NCBI GenBank assembly: GCA_020055645.1
Contig: CM034549.1
Coordinates: forward strand, 20,047,930-20,111,929
Length of the DNA stretch: 64,000 nucleotides
Direction of reading: 5' to 3'
Source: Tomocerus qinae
Lineage: Eukaryota > Arthropoda > Collembola > Entomobryomorpha > Tomoceridae
Shown here: one piece after another, positions 17,301 to 37,081 of the stretch
Layout: each line of letters opens with the position of its first letter
Numbering within the stretch: position 1 is the first letter of the stretch
Made by a program: the position numbers and the translations under genes
Notes under the pieces: model-generated
What the model was told of the DNA's origin: nothing
Database searches by the model: none
The model's input: the letters and a program-made list of their open reading frames with translations, nothing else

Positions 17301-18287
17301 GCTCTTAATATTACATAGTGTTTGAATTAATTAGATCGGGGAAAGTAGTATGGAAAGTGTTGACTTAATAGCAAAATATGGTGAAGACGCTATCAAAATT
17401 TTTCAAAAATCAGTTGATTCAATGCGTGGCGACCTGTACCAAGACCTACGTAGACGGTATAAAGATTTATTTGATAAACTGATGAAACGTCAAATACCTC
17501 TGAGCAATATGGAAGTTCGAGATTTTGATATGGAATTTGAACGGCTTCACGACCTTCAACAGCTTTACCTCAGACGATCTTCTCCCAGATTTACCGATGG
17601 TCACGCAGCAGCAAAGATTTATGATAAAGCTTTTAGAAAACTATTATCAATGGGAAGATACTCAAGAAAAATCAAAGAAGACATTTACAAAGCTTTCAAT
17701 GTAATCTTTTATAATGACTTTACTTTAGCATAATGCTCCAAGCATTATTACAAACGCCAAAATAATTTGAACCCATTGTTTATGCGAATCAATACCAGTT
17801 AAATATTTTTTTTATTTAGGAATTGGAGGACCTATTAAGAACTGGTTTAGGCATTACTGAAAGAGAAAAAAGGGAAATATTGGATGCCATCAATATGAGT
17901 GCTGGTCGATGGTTCAAATGTCCCAATGGGCACATTTACATCATTACGGAATGTGGGGGTACGATTTTCAGTTTTCATAGGCCATAATATTATCTTTAGT
18001 GATGGAATTGCTATTCCCAACTAGTGAAACGAGAAACTAAGTAAGATGTATGACTATGGACACCAATTATGCATAACGACGAAACAGAAGCATCAGCGTC
18101 CCATCCATGAAATGTGTAGTATTAAGTAATGTTATAATTATTTTTGACAGGTGCGATGGAACAGGGCAGATGCAATGAATGTGGGGCTACAATTGGAGGA
18201 GGAAGTCATCGACTTCGGAGTGACAACGCCATTGCAACTGAAATGGATGGGGCAATTGCACCATTGTATCCTAACATGATAGGATAA
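8320..18287 (+). CDS. ZNFX1: NFX1-type zinc finger-containing protein 1 (SF1 helicase, RZ-type zinc finger)
   Basis: Twenty-four exons, 2117 residues: 8320-8492, 8584-8910, 9008-9523, 9601-9957, 10266-10561, 10663-11016, 11487-12353, 12461-12544, 12613-12731, 12822-12974, 13078-13391, 13506-13743, 13913-14392, 14494-14659, 14750-14973, 15179-15335, 15708-15879, 16006-16114, 16372-16495, 16645-16741, 16875-17259, 17335-17700, 17820-17958 and 18151-18287. All are GT-AG with matching phases. An RG-rich N-terminus precedes a UPF1-like SF1 helicase: GPPGTGKT near residue 547, [11 protein letters not shown] near 964, [18 protein letters not shown] near 1033, [10 protein letters not shown] near 1146 and [16 protein letters not shown] long Cys/His array of NFX1-type fingers follows (about 1230-1780). 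The protein ends in an RZ-type finger (RWFKCPNGH ... [10 protein letters not shown]) before the stop. Human ZNFX1 is about 1920 residues and acts as a double-stranded RNA sensor. Nematode ZNFX-1 works in small-RNA inheritance granules. The start is the first ATG with the RG-rich leader. Confidence 0.95.
10002..10242. repeat. Tandem duplication inside ZNFX1 intron 4, period about 118 bases
   Basis: A block starting AATAACAGTAGATTTTTGTTT at 10002 is repeated from 10120. Shared landmarks are GAATTCTGAAGG, TCTTTGAAACTAAGAAT and TATTCGG at the end of both copies. Two copies, moderately diverged, fill most of the intron. No coding sequence is involved. Confidence 0.8.
15421..15660. repeat. GC-rich foldback insert in ZNFX1 intron 16 (MITE-like)
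   Basis: About 240 bases that are clearly GC-richer than the surrounding intron contain two nested inverted structures. At 15440-15472 the arms GCCAGGCGAGTGG and CCACTTGCCTGGC enclose a 7-base loop, pairing throughout apart from one G-T wobble. Further in, the left arm from about 15484 (CTTGTGTGACG ... GAGTGCGAA) matches the reverse complement of about 15594-15627 (CTTGTGTGGCG ... GAGTGCAAT). GCGAGCC at 15436 is mirrored by GGCTCGC near 15583. The surrounding exons splice across it normally, so it is spliced out. I infer a non-autonomous foldback or MITE-type repeat. A structured intronic RNA is the alternative. No clear target-site duplication was found. Confidence 0.5.
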
Positions 18288-18364
18288 AATGGAATTGACA
18301 ACACTGTCATTGTATTTTTGATGTGTTGGGTTGGGATATTAGTTTTGACAATTTAGGGTGAATC

Positions 18365-18370
18365 AATAAA
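18365..18370 (+). promoter_or_regulatory. Candidate polyadenylation signal of ZNFX1
   Basis: AATAAA lies 78 bases after the ZNFX1 stop codon, the expected spacing for a short 3' UTR. Confidence 0.5.
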
Positions 18371-19474
18371 ATAATATTATGTCCTATTGCATGTGAGGAT
18401 ATGAACGATTAAATATAACTGCAAATAGAAATGCATGATAATCAAGTCAAGACAAGAAAGATATCCTGTAATTATATTGTAATCTGTAATTAGTTTGCGG
18501 AATTTGTGTAATTTTCAGTGATGTTGAAAAGCCGTTACTAATAAATTACTTACCGTTTTGCCTGTCATATTTGTAATTCATTATTTATAATTCACACCTG
18601 TGTACTTAGTGTACCATTATGAAAATAAAAAAATAACTATTATAAAACAGTTAAATATTTTGATAAATAAAACCTTAGCACTGCGGCCCTACTATTATAT
18701 TACTCTTCTTCATAATTTCAATCTGCCATTCAACCTAAATTGCAATTTGCAACATTGGCAAGTGGCAAGCGAGCGAAAGTGAAAGTATGGTGAAAAGGAA
18801 TAGATTAATCAAGGCCTTTAGTTCTTTCCTAGTTCTTAGTCTCAAAGTGCCCCTGAATTCTATTTCGCGGCTATTATTTAAATAAGCACTTTCTTTACTC
18901 CGACACAGTTATTTCTTGCCGTATTTCATTTGTCACATTTCGAAAAGTAAGTAAATAAAAGTTCATTTTTGATAACTATTTTAACATTCAATGTTTAATT
19001 AATTAGGATTACCTGCATGTCGTATTAATTCATTTTTTTGGATTAGAGTTGGTCTAGTCGATTCGATTCCATCTCGTTAGATTGTAGATGGTCGATCGTT
19101 GCATCATATTTATTATGTATTATGATTGGATTTATTGGCTGACATTGTCAACTCGATAAACTGTTGGCATCAAATGTCAAGTGTTGATAAACTTAAAAAT
19201 ATATTGACTGTAAATAACTGCTCTTTTGATTTACATAATATTTTGTATAAACTCATAGATTACAGTGCAACTGCAACCAACGCCTGATTGGGGGCCACTG
19301 ATAAAGACATCGATTTACCTGCTTAAATGTAAGTCATAAGTTAATCGTCTAACCACAAACGTAAATAATCATGTGTAATGAAAACAATGAAAAATGAAAC
19401 TGATAAAAGTAAAACTATATGGAGACTTTTAAATGTGTGATTTTGTTTAGGTTCGGAGTCGGAGTGAGTGTACA
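18371..19474 (+). promoter_or_regulatory. brahma promoter and spliced 5' UTR region
   Basis: This stretch separates ZNFX1 from the brahma ATG. Splice-like signals suggest non-coding leader exons: a donor after CGAAAA at 18946 (GTAAGT), an acceptor ending GATTACAG at 19265, a donor after GCTTAAAT at 19328 (GTAAGT) and an acceptor TTTTGTTTAG ending 19450. On this reading the leader is spliced from an exon ending 18946, through 19266-19328, to an exon starting 19451 that carries the ATG at 19475. This comes from consensus sites only. No TATA box is evident. Confidence 0.4.
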
Positions 19475-26719
<7,245 letters not shown>

Positions 26720-28051
26720 AGATCGCACAATTATCTGGCTACAGCCATTTTACCAGTGGTTGTTCTGTGTTGACGTGTTTTATAAAGCTGCAGAAAAATT
26801 CTTTCTCACATTCCTAGTAATGAAAAGACTCACATCTTTAAAATGCTTACTACGTGTACTCAGTACAGAGTACAGAAATTAAATACCCAGAAGTATACTT
26901 AATTTGGAAAACTAGTCCGTACTATCTCTCATGTCGTACTACATTGTTTTCGTTATAATATTCTTAAGCTTCAACCAAGCAAAAGGTATAAATTATTCGT
27001 AATCTGTGACTCAGTGAGCAATAATATAGATTTACAATTACGTTATATTTTGTGTGTATTTTATAAAAAGTTGCGCTTTCTTAAAGAAATTTATGGTGTA
27101 AGTGGGTTGAGATTGTTTTTGTTGTCATCTGTGTGTATTTATCTTATCTTACAGAGTTACAGGTTACAGTAGTGTTTATTAGGCGTAATTATTTAGAAGT
27201 AACGTGATAGAAAAATGTATTGCAACTTGCAACTAAATCTTTTCGTAATCGAATTAAACATGTAAAAGAATATAATTTGAGATTTTTGTAATTTCTTTGG
27301 TAGCGTATAGTGTTTTCGTATTGTTTCAATTGTGTGAATTCAATTGTGCAGACATAATAAACATGCTAAGCGTTTAGAATATTATGTTTCATGGAAATGA
27401 TATTGGGTGTAAATAAGTATACCATGTAGTACAGAAGTATTCGTGATGCCAAATAAAGGTCTGTGGAAAACAGTTCTAGTAAATGCTACTAAACGCAACT
27501 ACAATAAGTTATTATTATTAATATTTTGATCCATATATCGCAGTTCACAATAGAGCATATTGTGTTAGTATGCGTCAAATCATAATACATAGCACTTAAA
27601 ATATATAACTTTCTGCAAGCGAATATTATTTACGTCAAAATCCACCTTATGCAGTGAAAGCAATGCAAATTGTTAAGTTTAAAATGGACTGTAGGACTAC
27701 ATTATTGAGCGTAACGAGTAAAATGGCTTAAAAGCATAGTGTTTATCATGAAATAGGCGTTTAGATAACTATCTTATTTATTTGTTTTGGTGAAAGTTTG
27801 TGAAAGTCAAAATAAATTAAAAGTAAGTCGTAATTTAACCTACATTCGTCATTCACTTTCTCTATATTCCCTGTGATTTTTGTTCCATCGCAGAAGAATC
27901 GTAAATTCTGGGATAGCTTGTATGAAATGGCCCGGGCAAACTTGAATTGGTAGTTTTATTATTATTAGGTCTTCAATGTTCAGTCACTTTCATACATCAT
28001 AAAAATTCAATCGTTGTATTTTACCAAGATATCTTGTAAAATTTGCTTAAA
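26720..28051. other. Non-coding: brahma 3' UTR and NDUFS1 promoter region
   Basis: No coding exon is supported. The first part is probably brahma 3' UTR up to a polyadenylation signal near 27452. The rest is the intergenic and promoter interval of NDUFS1, and includes two close GTGAAAGT octamers at 27790 and 27800. The open frame at 26652-26882 merely overlaps the brahma C-terminus in another frame. Confidence 0.45.
27452..27457 (+). promoter_or_regulatory. Candidate polyadenylation signal of brahma
   Basis: AATAAAGG lies about 730 bases after the brahma stop codon. An earlier AATAAA near 27355 is also possible. The two cannot be ranked without transcript ends. Confidence 0.35.
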
Positions 28052-31000
28052 ATGATGCGAATACCGGTCAGTCGGGCCATCCAGAAGGCCTCTCGTATGG
28101 GCACAAACTTACGTGTCAATGGAATGGCCACTGCTCCGGAAAAGGTTGAAGTATTTATTGACGACAAGAGGGTTCTCGTCGATCCAGGAACTACAGTATT
28201 GCAGGTAGCCATTTCTGTTAATTATAATAATTAAATATTTGTTTGAAAACCATGTAAGACTTTCATAATTAAAAGTATTCAATTCATTAGCTCAACCTCA
28301 AAGTTATTACTAAAATGCATACTCTGTAAATCTGAACTAAATATGTATGTATATATGTAGATAGGAAAATGTAAAAATGTACAACATTTTATGTACGAAG
28401 CAAGTAATCAGCTCTTTTAATTATTATAGGCCGCTGCTGTTGCTGGAGTGGAAATCCCAAGATTTTGTTATCATGAACGGCTTTCTATTGCTGGAAATTG
28501 TCGTATGTGTCTTGTCGAGGTGGAAAAATCGTTAAAGGTATTATATTGGTCGTAGAAATTAATTTAACATTCTGAATCGCAAGAAGGAGTTTATTTTTAT
28601 TGTTATCTAATAAAAATAAATAATAACTAATCTAAAATGTCATTTTATTAGCCCGTAGCATCTTGCGCAATGCCGGTGATGAAAGGAATGAGAGTCAAGA
28701 CAAATTCAGAATTTACAAGGAAAGCAAGGGAAGGAGTTATGGAATTTTTGTTAGTAAATCACCCGTTGGACTGCCCTATCTGCGACCAGGGTGGCGAATG
28801 TGATCTTCAAGATCAGTCAATGACATTCGGTTCAGATAAATCGCGGTTTACAGATATTCATTTTTCTGGAAAGAGGTAAGTGGTAATATATCTATCGGTA
28901 CTGCACAATTCAGAGAATTTTATTGGATTGTATTGCAATCGGAAATAATTTTTATAGGGCTGTAGAGGATAAAAATGTTGGCCCTTTGGTTAAAACTATT
29001 ATGACACGGTGTATCCATTGTACACGTTGCATTCGCTTTGCATCTGAAGTAGCTGGTGTTGACGATTTTGGTACAACGGGCCGTGGTTCAGATATGCAAG
29101 TTGGCACTTATGTCGAAAAGATGCTGATGTCTGAGTTGTCTGGAAATGTAATCGATTTATGCCCTGTAGGCGCATTAACATCGAAGCCGTATGCATTCAC
29201 AGCTCGTCCTTGGGAAACTCGAAGAACTGAATCTATTGACGTATTGGATGCTCTCGGCTCTAATATTGTTGTTTCAACTCGAACCGGGGAAGTTTTAAGG
29301 GTTATTCCTCGTCAGAATGAAGTATGTTTAATTAACAACAATTGATTATCCAAATTATATTTTAAATGATATTGAATTCACAAATATTTTGAAACTCTTA
29401 GGATATTAATGAAGAATGGATTTCAGACAAAAGTAGATTTGCTTGTGATGGATTAAAAAGGCAACGATTGACTTCACCAATGATGAAAAATTCTTCCGGA
29501 GAACTTGTACCTGTGGAGTGGGAGGATGCGTTGGTCGGTGTTGCACAGAAATTAAAATCTGTCAAGGGAAATCAAGTCGGTGCTATTGCCGGAGGCTTGG
29601 TCGATGCAGAAGTAAAATTAACTTATGAGTTTATGGATTTACCCCTGAATTGTCAACACTATAACCTATTCTAACCTAACCTAACCTAACCATGTATAAT
29701 TCTGTGACAAAAATGTGTTGACAATTTGGTGTGGTCCTGAATTTATGCTATAGATTGTCAATATATCACTCACGCTGTACTCTTTAATTTTTAGGCTTTA
29801 ACAGCATTGAAAGATTTGGTTAACAGACTTGACTCGGAAATACTGTGCACTGAAGAAATATTTCCTGTGGATGGGTCAGCAACAGATTTGAGATCGAACT
29901 ACCTTCTTAATTCTACGATTGCTGGCATCGAAGAATCTGATTTGGTTATCCTAATTGGAACAAACCCTCGTTTCGAAGCTCCTATTTTGAACACTCGTAT
30001 TCGCAAAAGTTGGATTAATAACGAATTGACAATTGGTCTACTTGGTCCGAAAGTTGACCTCACGTATGAATACGAGGTATAATTATTGATGATAATGCAA
30101 TGCTCAAAACTATGAAAGTATTATTTAATCGCTAAAAAATTTCGCAATTTTTTCTAAAGCATTTGGGTGCAAGTGGTGACAATGTTGATTCCTTACTCAG
30201 CGGTAAACATCCCTTCAGTGCCGAATTGTCAAAAGCAAAAAAGCCAATCATCATATTGGGCTCCACTGCACTCCAGAGACCTGATGGCGCAGTTATCTTA
30301 GCAAAAGTTCAAAAGTTGTGTGCGGGTCTTCGAGCAAAGGGACAAATAGCTCCTGATTGGCGAGTTTTGAATATTCTCCATCGTGTGGCGTCTCAAGTAG
30401 CAGCATTAGATTTAGGTTATTCTGCAGGTGCTCAGAAAATCCGTGAGGCTAAGCCGAAAGTACTTTTCATGCTAGGAGCGGATGAAGGTGTTATTAAGCG
30501 CTCCGACTTAGCAAAAGATTGCTTCGTAATTTATCAAGGTATTTATTTTTGATGAGTTGCAATGAAGCTAATTGGGAATCTGCGTGTTATCCTTCCTAAT
30601 TGTATTTGAAAACACAGGGCATCACGGTGACCAAGGGGCGGAAATGGCTGATGCAATTTTTCCAGGAGCAGCTTATACGGAGAAGCAAGCCACATACGTA
30701 AATACTGAAGGACGTGCTCAGCAAACTACATTAGCAGTAACGGCACCCGGGATGGCTAGGGAGGACTGGAAAATCATTAGAGCTTTGTCTGAGGTTCGTT
30801 TCATTATCTCATTTACATCCTCATTTTCTCGTTAGTCACAAACATTTAATGTCAAGGATGAAAGTACTATGGGCTGAATTAAATCTCATCACTTTATCTA
30901 TGAACTCTGAACATGCGATCCGAATGTTTCTAGATAATGGGATTGAAATTGCCGTACGACAACCTGAATGAAATCAGAAAACGGATGGGAGACATTTCAC

Positions 31001-31218
31001 CAACTTTAACTCGTTACGGAGAAGTGGAAGAGGCTAACTATTTTGCACAGGCCGCTGAATTGTCCGATTCGGCAAATAAGTCATTGGGTAATGATCCCCT
31101 GGATGTTCCTCTTAAGCAACTTGAGGACTTTTATATGACAGACGCAATTTCTCGTGCATCTCCCACAATGGCTAAATGTGTCCAAGCAGTAAAAAAGCAG
31201 AGAGAATCCAAATATTAG
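28052..31218 (+). CDS. NDUFS1: NADH-ubiquinone oxidoreductase 75 kDa subunit, mitochondrial (complex I)
   Basis: Nine exons, 726 residues: 28052-28204, 28430-28537, 28652-28875, 28958-29321, 29402-29611, 29795-30076, 30160-30538, 30618-30793 and 30934-31218, ending TAG. The human protein has 727. This is the largest subunit of the N-module of complex I on the matrix side of the inner membrane, and it passes electrons from the flavin through iron-sulphur clusters. Visible ligands are C64, C75, C78 and C92 for the 2Fe-2S cluster; H124, C128, C131 and C137 for one 4Fe-4S cluster ([14 protein letters not shown]); and C180, C183 and C186, with a further Cys in IDLCPVGAL, for the other. The N-terminus ([17 protein letters not shown]) is basic and free of acidic residues, as in a mitochondrial presequence. 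Two ATGs lie in tandem; I took the first (28052). Confidence 0.97.
29648..29726. repeat. Telomere-type (CCTAA)4 run framed by a 12-bp inverted repeat, NDUFS1 intron 5
   Basis: AATTGTCAACAC at 29648-29659 is the exact reverse complement of GTGTTGACAATT at 29715-29726. Between them, at about 29671-29690, lie four copies of CTAAC. This equals the arthropod telomere repeat TTAGG read on the other strand. The whole lies in the intron between exons 5 and 6 and does not disturb splicing. It could be a tiny MITE, a repair scar that captured telomeric repeat, or chance. Confidence 0.7.
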
Positions 31219-31311
31219 CTAAAATTATCCATAAAAGTCGTTATAAGCTAAAGTCGAAATTAATTAAATGATATGCATTTGTAGTCGACTGCCTCTTTAC
31301 TGTTGACTGTG

Positions 31312-31317
31312 AATAAA
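31312..31317 (+). promoter_or_regulatory. Candidate polyadenylation signal of NDUFS1
   Basis: AATAAA lies about 95 bases downstream of the NDUFS1 stop codon, in normal position for a short 3' UTR. Confidence 0.5.
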
Positions 31318-34300
31318 GCTATTACATATTGTTTTACTGTGCATTAAACGTGTATATAATATACAACTACGAAGGTTTGTAGCTTCTCTCAAAAATGTAG
31401 ATCACTTGTAACTAATTTATCAGCTAATAAACATTTCCGTAGCTTCGTTAATTTCCAGTTTCCCTTTCTATGGCATATAATATAGGTATGAATACTTTGA
31501 ATTAAATTAGATTTCATTTAAACCCATTTGGCATTTATTTGGAATTTTGTCACTTCATGTGTACATTTTGTATTGCAAAAATTTTCGCAAGGTTTTGCTT
31601 AACAGAATTTTAATAGGGAGTTTCCATTTCGAATTTTTCATATGATATCTCGGTGTTTACACAAACATACACATACACATATCTTCATATAACAACTATT
31701 TGATTTCATTTATGGCTACGACAACATTAGCCTCTACGTGCATTGTACTACGTGTATCATTTTTAGGTAGTGCACATAAAAACACCAAATCTTTTCGGAG
31801 ACCTATGATACGCATTTTTGTCGCCGATTTCACGATATTAAACATACACATATTAGTCACAGTTAACATCAGGACATTTACATCAAAATCAGAATTAAGC
31901 ACGAAGTAACTTGGCCTAAGAAGTTGTAAAGGTGTTGTAGCTTACACAGGTACATTTCATGTGCCTTTTCAATTCAGACGTGCAAAATATACAACTTAAC
32001 AATATATTATGTAGCTTAACAAACAATAAAACTCTAAGTAGAGCAATTTGATAATTCACATTCTAGAATTTCAGGAGCAAATTCTGCAACATAAATGCCA
32101 TATCTGGTAATGACGATTATATAATGAGAAAATTAATTTTTACAGTTACTAAAATTTGACAGTAGTGTTTACTGGTAAATCTGGAAACTCACAATCATTT
32201 TCTTAACGATACATTGGTTATATTTTATAGATAAACTCCTATATTCAGTACAACATGAACAACTTCTATTTCACATCTACTAGCATTTACTAGTACACCT
32301 ATGTTCAATAATTAACAATTTTTCTCAGTTGCATTAAACCGTTCACACATGTAATACTATGAAATCAAATACTATACACATTTACATGTACTGTGGCTTA
32401 TAACTATTGTTCTAGTTAGCTTTACTATATCTTCCTAGAAATTGATTACTCTCCCAATACAAAACTACATTTTATCAGTTTATTTCATTTCAGTATATAT
32501 TAAGAGATCTCTCTATGGTAAATGCAACACATATAACAAGTACAATCACGTTTCTCTATATCAATCAGCTTCTTGCTAGGAATCTAGATATGACCACAGC
32601 ACCCAATTATTGTTCACTAATTATCACTGTCTACGAGTCTTCTTGCCACACTTTAGTCTAACATTAGAGAACACAACATTCTTACTTTAGTCAATATATT
32701 TAAATGGTAACTGTTCATCATGCAATATTACTTCATCGATGTATACAGAATTATGTGCTAAGGAATTGTAAAGGACCGGAAAAGAATTTTAAGTAAATTT
32801 ATGTCCGCGTTGCAGTATTTCTTCAGTTAACACATAATGTATTGCATTCAGGGTAATCAAAGACACTAAATGAGTGCAACTGTTTATTACTCTGTGAATT
32901 TGACCAGGTGGGTATTACGTATTCTTTGGAGCAATTCATCTAATTTTAACTATTAGATTAGACATATACACAATTACATGTATAATTTAGTATGATTACC
33001 TAAACGTACTTTCGTAGAATCTATGTTATCTATTTACAGTACAATACCTAGTTAATACTTTCTAGTTTATGTTCATTAACTTATCAACTTCGCCTTATCA
33101 TATAGAATTCGACTTGCATTTACTCATATTTAAATTCGAATTGGCACTCTATTGCTGATATCTCATTCGTATATTTCCCGTTTCAGAGTTTATTGAAGTT
33201 ATTTTGAATTCGTAATACAATTTAGCAAGATAAACGAGATATTAGGTTAACTTACAAACTACATTCAGTTACGTTATTTCATTTTCAATGTTTGATCTAA
33301 ACTCGAACATAATGGGTCTGTAAAAGGTGCAAAAGAATGCGAAATAATGATTTCCGAGCAGTGTGAATTGCAACTGTATTTAATAAGTATGGCAATTGCA
33401 ACTATTTACTAAGCTGAAGTGCGCAGTTTAAAACTGCAGGTTAACATTCCCCATACATACAGAACAATGCAGTAAGAATACGTTATATTAGAATAGTAGG
33501 TAATGAAAACGAATTCTTTCAAAGTAAAAGAAGATGGCACGAAGCAATAAAAAGTGAAGTTGTATTATTGCGAAAAGTATAGGTAGAAGAAGGAACATAT
33601 TCCTGGCGTGTGTATAAAATCTATTATATTTTATTTCATCTATTGATCGAGAAGAGTTGGAATTGGCTGCAGTGGAATTGCATCGGTTTGCCATGACATG
33701 ACATTTTGCCAATGTGCCTAACGGAGGAGAACTGGAATGTGCAGGTCTCGAGCTAAACTATATAAGTTGAAGCATAGTAGATGCGGGAACGGTGTGTAAT
33801 GTAGCAGGAGAGGTAGTTTAGCAAGAGCATTAAGTAGGTCGGATCGCGTCTAAAACTAGGAATATATTATATTATATTAGCCATTTGAAGTGCCTATCAG
33901 GTTCCTAAAGGTGCTATTATCGTGTAGGTACATGGTTTCGTGATACGATTACCTAGCATTGCTTCCCTATATCATATTCCATTTCAGACACAATAATACA
34001 TATACAGAGATGCATTATGACAGGATAAAGAAATCTTTTCCCGATCTAAAAGCCAGCCTAGCTAACAGAGTAATAATATCTAAATACGAATTCCACGTAG
34101 GTAGGTACTTACGTTCTAAATTACTTAAAGGAGAGTAGTCTGAGAGAATATCACATCTAAGGTATGCCTCCATATTTTCATAGCTCTCTCTCTCTCTCTC
34201 TCTTTGTGTGTACAGACAGTTCCTGTTTTGCATTCTCTAGTTATGTACTTAGACAATCTCAATCCACTTTATGTCACCGTCATCTCATCGTCATAACCTG

Positions 34301-37081
34301 ACTCGACTCCTTGTCCTTTCCAGTTCCCTTTCCTACTCTCTTCCTCACTAGACCTTTTCATTTTCAATTTTTTTGGATATTAGAGGACTTTATTTGGGAA
34401 TGTCACGTAGTGCACTGCAGATTACTACCGAAATACGACATCCGACCTAATATAGAATTTATAAAAACTCCTATCATAATTTATACTATGGTAATATGAC
34501 AGCATGTCCTTTCCGTTCTGTCAGTTTCAGATTAGTAATGTGGATGCTCAGCCACCCTTAAACAGGGGCATTTGCTATTCTACATGAACAACTTCATATC
34601 TTACATCATCATCCTATATAATATCACTAATGCTTATATACTTAGAATAATATAGACTTACTTAAAGGTTTAGACATTCTAAAGGGATCAATCCGGGATT
34701 ATTAGATTATTACATAATATTATATCGTTAATAGGAAATGCCTTATCCATGGCGAATGATGAGTAATGCTTTATATTTAATATTGATCAATTTATGATAT
34801 CTATTCTAAGCATTCCATCCATATCCTGTAAAATGTGGCGAAATGCAGCATTCGTCGAGTGTATTAAATTAGGAAGCAGCAGTACAAGTATCCTTGTGGA
34901 GCAATTCAATAAACGAACAATTATAATATAGCTATGATTATAAACTATCTACAGCATGTGCTACACTATCCATTCAATCCTTGTCTAATTCCAAATGCAT
35001 TCTGAAGTAGGCAACTTGAAGACAGTTTTCCTAAATTGATGTTTCTGCAAATGGACTCTACTTGCAATCAGTTCACTACTATTTCACAAATCCGTGAAAG
35101 ATAATGCATGTTATCCATCAATTACTTGAGTAGAAAATATAAGTAATTGATAATGGACCTACTAAAGAATGGGGAAACATGCATTGTAAACACTTGGGTA
35201 AAAGGCAACAAGGCTATTTGTACAAATCAGCACAGCGTATAAAGTATTACTTACAATCAGACAATGAAGGCATTTGAGACATACCAATATTCATATTTCA
35301 AAATAATGTTAGCTACATATCCTTTATAATATATCCCTTATTCAAATGCAGTAGTACTTAATGGCACACACAGAATCTTTTGTAACATTACCACTAATAT
35401 TATTAGATACTTAATCTACTTCTATTAATGTAATGATTAATATTCATCTTGAGCTACATTTTATAAAGGTGTGTAGGTATAATAATTACCGTGTAATAAA
35501 TGCTGGAGCTGTAAATAAGATTTCCGGCCAAAAAAGGCTTCCGGATCCCACTGTGGGTAAAGGAAAGTAGTTACCTACACATACTCCTTGCTCTTTAAAC
35601 AAAAAGGACCTAGCCGACATAAAATGTGTTATAGATGGTTATAGTATGTATGTATATTAAGGTTGCTATTCTCCAGAGTGTTTGTGCAGTGATTCAGTTC
35701 GTTATCTGCAACCAAGAGAAGTAACTCTGCATTATGTAAGTTCCTATAATGTCATGTATATGGTCGCTACTATCCTTCCTGTAAAAAGGAGCGACGCTGA
35801 GGAGAGCAGAGTCACATCGCATAAGGTAAACTGAAAACATGGACACAGAAACAACACTCATAATAGTAACACTAACCGTTACGTTACATTTTAGGAATTT
35901 AGACTATATACATCTAGCTTCAATATCCGATCTCATACATACATTACATCTTGTACTATGTATATCTACTGCACATCAGAACTTATTGCATTGCTTTCCT
36001 TTCCTATCTAATATTATTGAGGATTTTTTACCTGGGAAGAACGAATATCTGAGATTTTTGCTGCAATACGCTACGAATAATACAAGTCAATTCCTGAGTA
36101 AGACATATTATGAAGAATCTACTACTTATCTACAACTATCTGTACAAAGCAGTAATTCATCATGAACACTAAATATGTACATGTTATTATTACATGGTAT
36201 GTATTAGTATGTATCACTACACAATAAAGTACAGCATAAACATAAATTCTCCTTGTTTTGTTTCTTTGTCGTCATTTTTGTCACTTCATATTGTGCTGTT
36301 CATTGGAATCTATAGTATACTTAATATTGTACATAAAAATGTGGAACTCTATATAGATATAGTATGTATTGCAATAACTTACAGGGTACATACTCTACGA
36401 TTGGCTAGGATATTGTAATATATTGTAAATTGTAACTTTGACCGAATTTCTTCTGTAAACTTTTCGCATAATATTTCTTCTCTACTCACTGACTTTGTTA
36501 TATACTAAATACAATGGAAAATGTACGAATCATCTAAGAATACAGACTGATTTGATTTATTATTATTGCTTTCCTTCGAAAAACTTTTTTTCTCTACATT
36601 ATGGTAATTCTACTAATTTCAGATTTATATTTCTTAGCTCACAGAGCCAAATTATGTGTTATCAGATGACAGCTACAGAATTATTATTTTCTCTATTTTG
36701 GATAAAATATCCATAAATTAAAGTCATGTATACGTATCTCTTCTTTTTGAACAATGACCGTCACTTGACAATAATCGGGATTTTTTAAATGTACTCCTAT
36801 TCCTGTTGTAATTGTGATTAGATTATCAGTTACGATGGATTCGTCTACTAAAGTAACTTGTTACGTATTGCTATTAGTTGTATTGGAATGTATGGATTCA
36901 TAATATGTCTAAGATTTTCTCTTCAATTTTATCATGTTTTAATATTTGAGAATTTTGGTGGATGATTAATCTATTGGGTAAGGTATGTTTATGCTTAACC
37001 ATACAAGACTACTATTGCACCTAGTAGATCTAGGAATGTTTTCTAAAAAAGAATTTTCTAGGTACGTAAAGTATAATTAAA
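31318..37081. other. Non-coding interval between convergent genes; possible long 3' UTR of the RING gene
   Basis: NDUFS1 ends on the + strand at 31218 and the RING-finger gene ends on the minus strand at 37082, so the two genes converge here. About 5.8 kb of AT-rich DNA shows no conserved reading frame. The longest (35839-36165, plus, 108 codons) resembles nothing I recognise and has no exon-like boundaries. Several TTTATT hexamers could serve as minus-strand polyadenylation signals, but none stands out. A (CT)10 run lies at 34184-34203. Part of the interval is likely a long minus-strand 3' UTR. Confidence 0.4.
34184..34203. repeat. (CT)10 microsatellite
   Basis: Ten uninterrupted CT dinucleotides, followed by TTTGTGTGTAC. 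On the minus strand this reads (GA)10, a GAGA-type tract, and lies in the possible 3' UTR of the RING gene. Confidence 0.9.

Noticed and set aside
35839-36165. 108-codon open frame, plus strand, between NDUFS1 and the RING gene
   Set aside because: No family resemblance, low-complexity Leu/Thr/Ser content, no splice context, and it runs against the probable minus-strand 3' UTR.
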